Shown here one piece after another: positions 5,662-9,705 of a DNA stretch of 9,705 nt. Source of the stretch: Pseudomonadota bacterium (lineage in GTDB: Bacteria > Pseudomonadota > Alphaproteobacteria > Acetobacterales > Acetobacteraceae); contig JAKBCJ010000159.1 in NCBI GenBank assembly GCA_021807975.1, forward strand, positions 1 through 9,705, given 5' to 3'. The notes under the pieces are model-generated. The model was not told where the DNA came from. It ran no database searches and saw nothing but the letters and a program-made list of their open reading frames with translations. Both the position numbers and the translations under genes were made by a program. Position 1 is the stretch's first letter. Each line of letters starts with the position of its first letter.

Positions 5662-6915
5662 ATGAGCAAATCCGGCGATTCGAAAAATACCCTCTACTGC
5701 TCGTTCTGCGGGAAATCGCAGCACGAAGTCCGTAAGCTCATCGCCGGTCCGACGGTCTTCATCTGTGACGAATGCGTCGAACTCTGCATGGATATCATCC
5801 GTGAGGAGCATAAGACGCATCTGGTGAAGTCCCGTGACGGGGTTCCGACCCCGCGTGAGATCTGCAAGGTGCTCGACGACTACGTGATCGGCCAGGACCA
5901 CGCCAAGCGTGTTCTGTCGGTGGCGGTGCATAACCATTACAAGCGGCTGGCGCACGGTCAGAAGAACAACGACGTCGAAATCGCGAAGTCCAACATCCTG
6001 CTCGTCGGTCCCACCGGTTCGGGCAAGACGCTGTTGGCCCAGACCCTGGCGCGTATTCTCGACGTTCCGTTCACCATGGCGGACGCCACCACGCTGACCG
6101 AAGCGGGTTACGTGGGCGAGGATGTGGAAAACATCATCCTCAAGCTGCTGCAGGCCGCTGACTACAATGTCGAACGGGCGCAGCGCGGCATCGTCTATAT
6201 CGACGAGGTCGATAAGATCTCCCGCAAGTCGGACAACCCCTCGATCACCCGCGATGTGTCTGGCGAAGGTGTGCAGCAGGCGTTGCTGAAGATCATGGAA
6301 GGCACGGTTGCCTCGGTCCCGCCCCAGGGCGGCCGTAAGCATCCGCAGCAGGAATTCCTGCAGGTCGATACCACGAATATCCTGTTTATCTGCGGCGGCG
6401 CGTTCTCCGGGCTGGAGCGTATCATCGGCGCCCGTGGCAAGGGATCGGGAATCGGCTACGGCGCCGAGGTCCATTCCCCCGACGAACGCCGGATGGGCGC
6501 CATCCTGCGGGAGGTCGAGCCAGAGGATCTGCTGAAGTTCGGCCTGATCCCCGAGTTCATCGGCCGTCTGCCCGTCGTGGCGACGCTGGAGGACCTGGAC
6601 GAAGGCGCACTGATGGAGATTCTCACCAAGCCGAAGAACGCGCTGGTCAAGCAATACGGCCGCCTGTTCGAGATGGAGGGCGTGAAGCTTCAATTCACCG
6701 ACGATGCGCTGAAATCCGTCGCCATGCGAGCCATCGGTCGCAAGACCGGCGCGCGCGGCCTGCGGTCAATCATGGAACAGATACTGCTGTCCACCATGTT
6801 CGATTTGCCGGGCCTGGATGGCGTGGAGGAAGTCGTCATCAACCGGGAAGTCGCCGAATCGCGGGCCAACCCGCTGTACCTTTATGGAAAAGAACGCGCG
6901 GAAAACAGCGCCTGA
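5662..6915 (+). CDS. clpX: ClpX, AAA+ unfoldase of the ClpXP protease
   Basis: A 417-residue hexameric ATPase that recognises, unfolds and threads substrates into ClpP. The N-terminal zinc-binding domain carries Cys 13, Cys 16, Cys 35 and Cys 38 (CSFC and CDEC). The AAA+ core shows Walker A GPTGSGKT with Lys 122, the GYVG pore loop with Tyr 150, Walker B IVYIDEVDKI with Glu 182, the RKH pore element at 225-227, and sensor-2 GAR with Arg 365. The ClpP-docking tripeptide, usually Ile-Gly-Phe, reads Ile-Gly-Tyr at 264-266, a conservative but noticeable change. I start at ATG 5662, preceded by GAGGAG at ideal spacing. An upstream in-frame GTG at 5632 has no such site and would add ten non-family residues. 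lon follows after 175 bases with no clear terminator between them, so read-through into lon is possible. Confidence 0.98.
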   Translation: MSKSGDSKNTLYCSFCGKSQHEVRKLIAGPTVFICDECVELCMDIIREEHKTHLVKSRDGVPTPREICKVLDDYVIGQDHAKRVLSVAVHNHYKRLAHGQKNNDVEIAKSNILLVGPTGSGKTLLAQTLARILDVPFTMADATTLTEAGYVGEDVENIILKLLQAADYNVERAQRGIVYIDEVDKISRKSDNPSITRDVSGEGVQQALLKIMEGTVASVPPQGGRKHPQQEFLQVDTTNILFICGGAFSGLERIIGARGKGSGIGYGAEVHSPDERRMGAILREVEPEDLLKFGLIPEFIGRLPVVATLEDLDEGALMEILTKPKNALVKQYGRLFEMEGVKLQFTDDALKSVAMRAIGRKTGARGLRSIMEQILLSTMFDLPGLDGVEEVVINREVAESRANPLYLYGKERAENSA

Positions 6916-6970
6916 TCGCACCGCAACCCTGGAATGCCGCTCGCGGTGGCGCGATCACGCGTTTCAAGGG

Positions 6971-6998
6971 CTTGCGACATCCCGTTCGGCAGCCATAT
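6971..6998 (+). promoter_or_regulatory. Candidate RpoH (sigma32) heat-shock promoter of lon
   Basis: CTTGCGA (6971-6977) resembles the -35 consensus CTTGAAA, and AGCCATAT (6991-6998) resembles the -10 consensus CCCCATnT, with a 13-base spacer. CTTG and CCATAT are 18 bases apart, a spacing usual for heat-shock promoters. Transcription would begin near 7005, leaving a leader of about 85 bases. lon is a classic heat-shock gene, which supports the call. Confidence 0.6.
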
Positions 6999-7030
6999 CC
7001 ACACGAGCGGGTTGTAACAGGCCCAAGAAA

Positions 7031-7066
7031 GCGTCTTCCGTGCCGCTGTTGGGCGGAAAACGACGC
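7031..7066 (+). other. Hairpin in the lon leader
   Basis: GCGTC (7031-7035) plus TTCCG (7036-7040) pair with CGGAA (7054-7058) and GACGC (7062-7066), with a three-base bulge AAC on the 3' side and a 13-base loop. It ends 13 bases before the strong Shine-Dalgarno AGGAGG (7079-7084), so it does not mask it. It may affect mRNA stability, or be chance pairing. Confidence 0.4.
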
Positions 7067-7090
7067 TGACTGTCCTTTAGGAGGTCATTT

Positions 7091-9508
7091 ATGACGGAAC
7101 AGGATCGGCCAACTGCTGGCCAAGGCGACCTGATGGCGGTGCTGCCGCTGCGGGATATCGTGGTTTTCCCGCACATGATCGTCCCACTGTTCGTGGGCCG
7201 CGAAAAATCTGTGCGGGCGCTTGAAGCAGTGATGAAGGAGGATAAGCAAATCCTTCTGGTCGCGCAGAAAAACGCCTCGCAGGATGACCCGTCGGTCGAG
7301 GATATCTACCGTGTCGGCACGGTATCGACGATCCTGCAACTGCTGAAACTGCCGGATGGCACGGTGAAGGTGCTTGTCGAAGGCGGCCGTCGGGCCAGGA
7401 TCAAAAGCTTCAAGGAAACCGAGTCGTTCTTCGAAGCCCAGACCGAAGCCATGCCGGACATTGCTGGCGAAAAGAAAGACCTCGAAGCCCTGGGGCGCAC
7501 CGTCGTGTCCCAGTTCGAGCAGTATATCAAGCTGAACAAGAAAATCGCGCCGGAGGTTCTGGTCAGCCTGAACCAGATCGAGGAACCGTCCAAACTGGCC
7601 GATACCGTCGCCAGCCATCTGAGCCTGAAAATTCCCGAAAAGCAGGATCTGCTGGAGATCGCGAAGATCAGCGAACGGCTGGAGCGCGTCTTCGGCCATA
7701 TGGAGTCCGAGATTGGCGTTCTGCAGGTCGAAAAGCGCATCCGCAACCGCGTGAAGCGGCAGATGGAGAAGACCCAGCGCGAGTACTACCTGAACGAGCA
7801 GCTCAAGGCGATCCAGAAGGAACTCGGCGAGGGCGAGGACGGTAAGGATGAGAACGCCGAACTCGAAGCCAAGATCAAGAAGACCAAATTCAGCAAGGAA
7901 GCCCGCGACAAGGCGATGGCGGAGCTGAAGAAGCTCAAGACCATGAGCCCGATGAGCGCGGAAGCCACGGTGGTGCGCAACTACCTGGATTGGATGCTGT
8001 CCATTCCGTGGAAAAAGCGCAGCAAGATCAACAACGACGTCGTCGCTGCCGAAGCGATTCTGGAATCGGATCACTACGGTCTGGAGAAGGTCAAGGAACG
8101 GATCATCGAGTATCTGGCCGTCCAGGCCCGCAGCCCGAAAGTCCGTGGCCCGATCCTGTGCCTGGTTGGACCGCCCGGCGTCGGCAAGACATCGTTGGGC
8201 AAATCCATCGCCAAGGCGACCGGCCGCAGCTTCGTGCGTATGTCGCTGGGCGGCGTGCGGGATGAAGCCGAGGTTCGCGGTCACCGCCGGACCTATATCG
8301 GTTCCATGCCCGGCAAGGTCATCCAGGGGATGAAGAAGGCGAAGACGTCCAACCCGCTGTTCCTGCTGGATGAGATCGACAAACTCGGTTCCGACTGGCG
8401 CGGCGATCCGTCCTCCGCATTGCTGGAGGTGCTGGATCCCGAACAGAACAGCACCTTCGCCGATCACTACCTGGAGGTCGATTACGACCTGTCGGACGTG
8501 ATGTTCGTCACCACGGCCAACAGCCTGCGTATGCCGCAGCCGCTGCTGGACCGGATGGAGATCATCCGCATCCCCGGATACACCGAGGATGAGAAGGTCG
8601 AAATCGCCAAGCGCCACCTGATCAATAAGCAGGGCGAGGCGCACGGCCTGAAGAAGGATGAGTGGAGCGTCAGCGAAGACGCTTTGCGCGACCTGATCCG
8701 GTACTATTCCCGCGAAGCCGGCGTCCGGAATCTGGAGCGTGAGCTTGCGAACCTTGCTCGTAAGGCCGTCAAGGAGATCGTGACCAAAAAGACACCCAAG
8801 GTCGCGATCACCCGCAAGAACCTGGAAAAGTTCGCGGGCGTGAAGAAGTTCCGCTTTGGCGAGACCGAGGCTGAGGACATGGTCGGTGTCGTCACCGGTC
8901 TGGCCTGGACCGAAGTCGGCGGCGAAATCCTGACCATCGAGTCGGTGTTGCTGCCCGGTAAGGGCAACGTCAAGCAGACCGGCAAGCTTGGCGACGTGAT
9001 GCAGGAGAGCGTCTCCGCGGCGCTGTCCTATGTGCGGAGTCGCTCGATCAGGTTCGGCATCAAGCCGACACTGTTCGAAAAGCGCGACATCCATGTCCAT
9101 GTGCCGGAAGGGGCAACTCCGAAAGATGGTCCATCGGCCGGGGTCGCCATGGCGACATCGATCGTGTCGATCCTGACCGGCATTCCGGTTCGGCGCGATG
9201 TGGCGATGACGGGTGAAATCACCTTGCGTGGTCGTGTCCTGCCGATCGGCGGCTTGAAGGAGAAGCTGCTGGCGGCGTTGCGGGCAGGCATCACAACGGT
9301 GTTCATCCCCAAGGAAAACGAGAAGGACCTGGCCGAAATCCCCGATAACGTGAAAAAGCACCTGAAGCTGATTCCCGTTGCCGACGTGGACGAGGTGATC
9401 GCTCAGGCGCTCGCACGGCGTCCGATTCCCATCGAGTGGGAAGAGCCCGCCGAACCGCCAGTCGCCGCCCCGGTGGCCCAACCGGCCGCGGCATCGCTGC
9501 CGCACTAA
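7091..9508 (+). CDS. lon: Lon ATP-dependent serine protease
   Basis: An 805-residue homohexameric protease (E. coli Lon has 784) that degrades misfolded and selected regulatory proteins in the cytoplasm. The N-terminal substrate-binding domain (about 1-210) begins with LPLRDIVVFPHMIVPLFVGR. A charged coiled-coil linker spans about 212-285. The AAA+ module shows Walker A GPPGVGKT with Lys 366, the pore-loop Tyr 402 in RRTYIGSMPGK, Walker B FLLDEIDK with Asp 427 and Glu 428, and sensor-1 TTANS. The C-terminal protease domain has catalytic Ser 682 in KDGPSAG and Lys 725 in GGLKEK. The Ser-Lys spacing of 43 equals the E. coli spacing (679/722). An alanine- and proline-rich tail of about 20 residues accounts for part of the extra length. 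ATG 7091 has AGGAGG six bases upstream. All catalytic residues are intact. Expression is probably heat-inducible through the upstream RpoH-like promoter, and a strong terminator closes the unit. Confidence 0.98.
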   Translation: MTEQDRPTAGQGDLMAVLPLRDIVVFPHMIVPLFVGREKSVRALEAVMKEDKQILLVAQKNASQDDPSVEDIYRVGTVSTILQLLKLPDGTVKVLVEGGRRARIKSFKETESFFEAQTEAMPDIAGEKKDLEALGRTVVSQFEQYIKLNKKIAPEVLVSLNQIEEPSKLADTVASHLSLKIPEKQDLLEIAKISERLERVFGHMESEIGVLQVEKRIRNRVKRQMEKTQREYYLNEQLKAIQKELGEGEDGKDENAELEAKIKKTKFSKEARDKAMAELKKLKTMSPMSAEATVVRNYLDWMLSIPWKKRSKINNDVVAAEAILESDHYGLEKVKERIIEYLAVQARSPKVRGPILCLVGPPGVGKTSLGKSIAKATGRSFVRMSLGGVRDEAEVRGHRRTYIGSMPGKVIQGMKKAKTSNPLFLLDEIDKLGSDWRGDPSSALLEVLDPEQNSTFADHYLEVDYDLSDVMFVTTANSLRMPQPLLDRMEIIRIPGYTEDEKVEIAKRHLINKQGEAHGLKKDEWSVSEDALRDLIRYYSREAGVRNLERELANLARKAVKEIVTKKTPKVAITRKNLEKFAGVKKFRFGETEAEDMVGVVTGLAWTEVGGEILTIESVLLPGKGNVKQTGKLGDVMQESVSAALSYVRSRSIRFGIKPTLFEKRDIHVHVPEGATPKDGPSAGVAMATSIVSILTGIPVRRDVAMTGEITLRGRVLPIGGLKEKLLAALRAGITTVFIPKENEKDLAEIPDNVKKHLKLIPVADVDEVIAQALARRPIPIEWEEPAEPPVAAPVAQPAAASLPH

Positions 9509-9536
9509 AGGCATTGATGGAAACTTGACTTTCTTG

Positions 9537-9571
9537 CGATGGCCGGGTTCGCCCCCGGCCATCGTGGTTTT
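9537..9571 (+). terminator. Strong intrinsic terminator after lon
   Basis: CGATGGCCGGG (9537-9547), loop TTCGCC, CCCGGCCATCG (9554-9564) form a perfect 11-bp stem with a 6-base loop, followed by TGGTTTT (9565-9571). It lies 28 bases after the lon stop and closes the clpX-lon transcription unit. Confidence 0.9.
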
Positions 9572-9625
9572 GTTGCCTCGGTGGCCGAAAGCCGCAGTTT
9601 TCCCCAGCTTTTCGTGGCCGGAGCA

Positions 9626-9655
9626 TTGACGCGGCGGAAACCCCGCCAGTAGTGT
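9626..9655 (+). promoter_or_regulatory. Candidate sigma70 promoter for a gene beyond the window
   Basis: TTGACG (9626-9631, five of six matches) is followed after 18 bases by TAGTGT (9650-9655, a weaker -10 box). A GGCGG/CCGCC inverted repeat (9633-9637, 9643-9647) fills the spacer. Promoters of this look often precede stable RNA genes in alphaproteobacteria, but the downstream gene is not visible in the remaining 50 bases. Confidence 0.45.
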
Positions 9656-9705
9656 CCGCCCGCTTTCCGGACGTTCTGTCCTGGAACCCGATTCTTTGTA
9701 TTTTC

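Noticed and set aside
6937..6960. CCGC-TC-GCGG and CGCG-ATCA-CGCG repeats after clpX as a terminator
   Set aside because: The stems are only 4 bp and no T-run follows; such pairs are expected by chance in GC-rich DNA.
7085..9562. 825-residue open frame antisense to lon
   Set aside because: It mirrors lon codons on the opposite strand and runs through the lon terminator; no domain is recognisable.

Overview
This GC-rich window comes from an alphaproteobacterial chromosome, most likely of the Rhodospirillales/Acetobacteraceae type. I infer this from the look of the trigger factor, ClpP, ClpX and Lon sequences, from the tig-clpP-clpX-lon order on one strand, and from a heat-shock-type promoter; I ran no search. 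The window is mostly core housekeeping DNA. I see no insertion sequence, phage gene, CRISPR array or defence island, and no new multi-gene system.

Positions 1-1883 hold two tandem, overlapping class I/II PLP-dependent aminotransferases on the + strand. The first lacks its N-terminal half, which lies outside the window. They align without gaps over the last 226 residues at roughly 56% identity (hand count), so they are a diverged duplication. A convergent IclR-family regulator lies at 1911-2849 on the - strand. Its upstream side carries short palindromes that could be operators. The 336-base stretch that follows is less GC-rich and has no convincing gene.

Positions 3186-9508 form the protein-quality-control cluster. 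It starts with tRNA-Leu(UAG), followed 54 bases later by tig (trigger factor). Then come clpP (proteolytic core), clpX (AAA+ unfoldase for ClpP) and lon (AAA+ protease). Trigger factor meets nascent chains at the ribosome, while ClpXP and Lon degrade tagged or misfolded proteins. The cluster is not a single simple operon. A good intrinsic terminator follows clpP, clpX has its own sigma70-like promoter and a hairpin beside its Shine-Dalgarno sequence, and lon has a candidate RpoH (sigma32) promoter. A strong terminator follows lon. Just before the window ends, another TTGACG-type promoter points at an unseen gene.

The points most worth a second look are the IGY (rather than IGF) ClpP-docking tripeptide in ClpX, the hairpin beside the clpX ribosome-binding site, the RpoH-like promoter of lon, the tight tRNA-Leu/tig linkage, and the duplicated aminotransferase pair.
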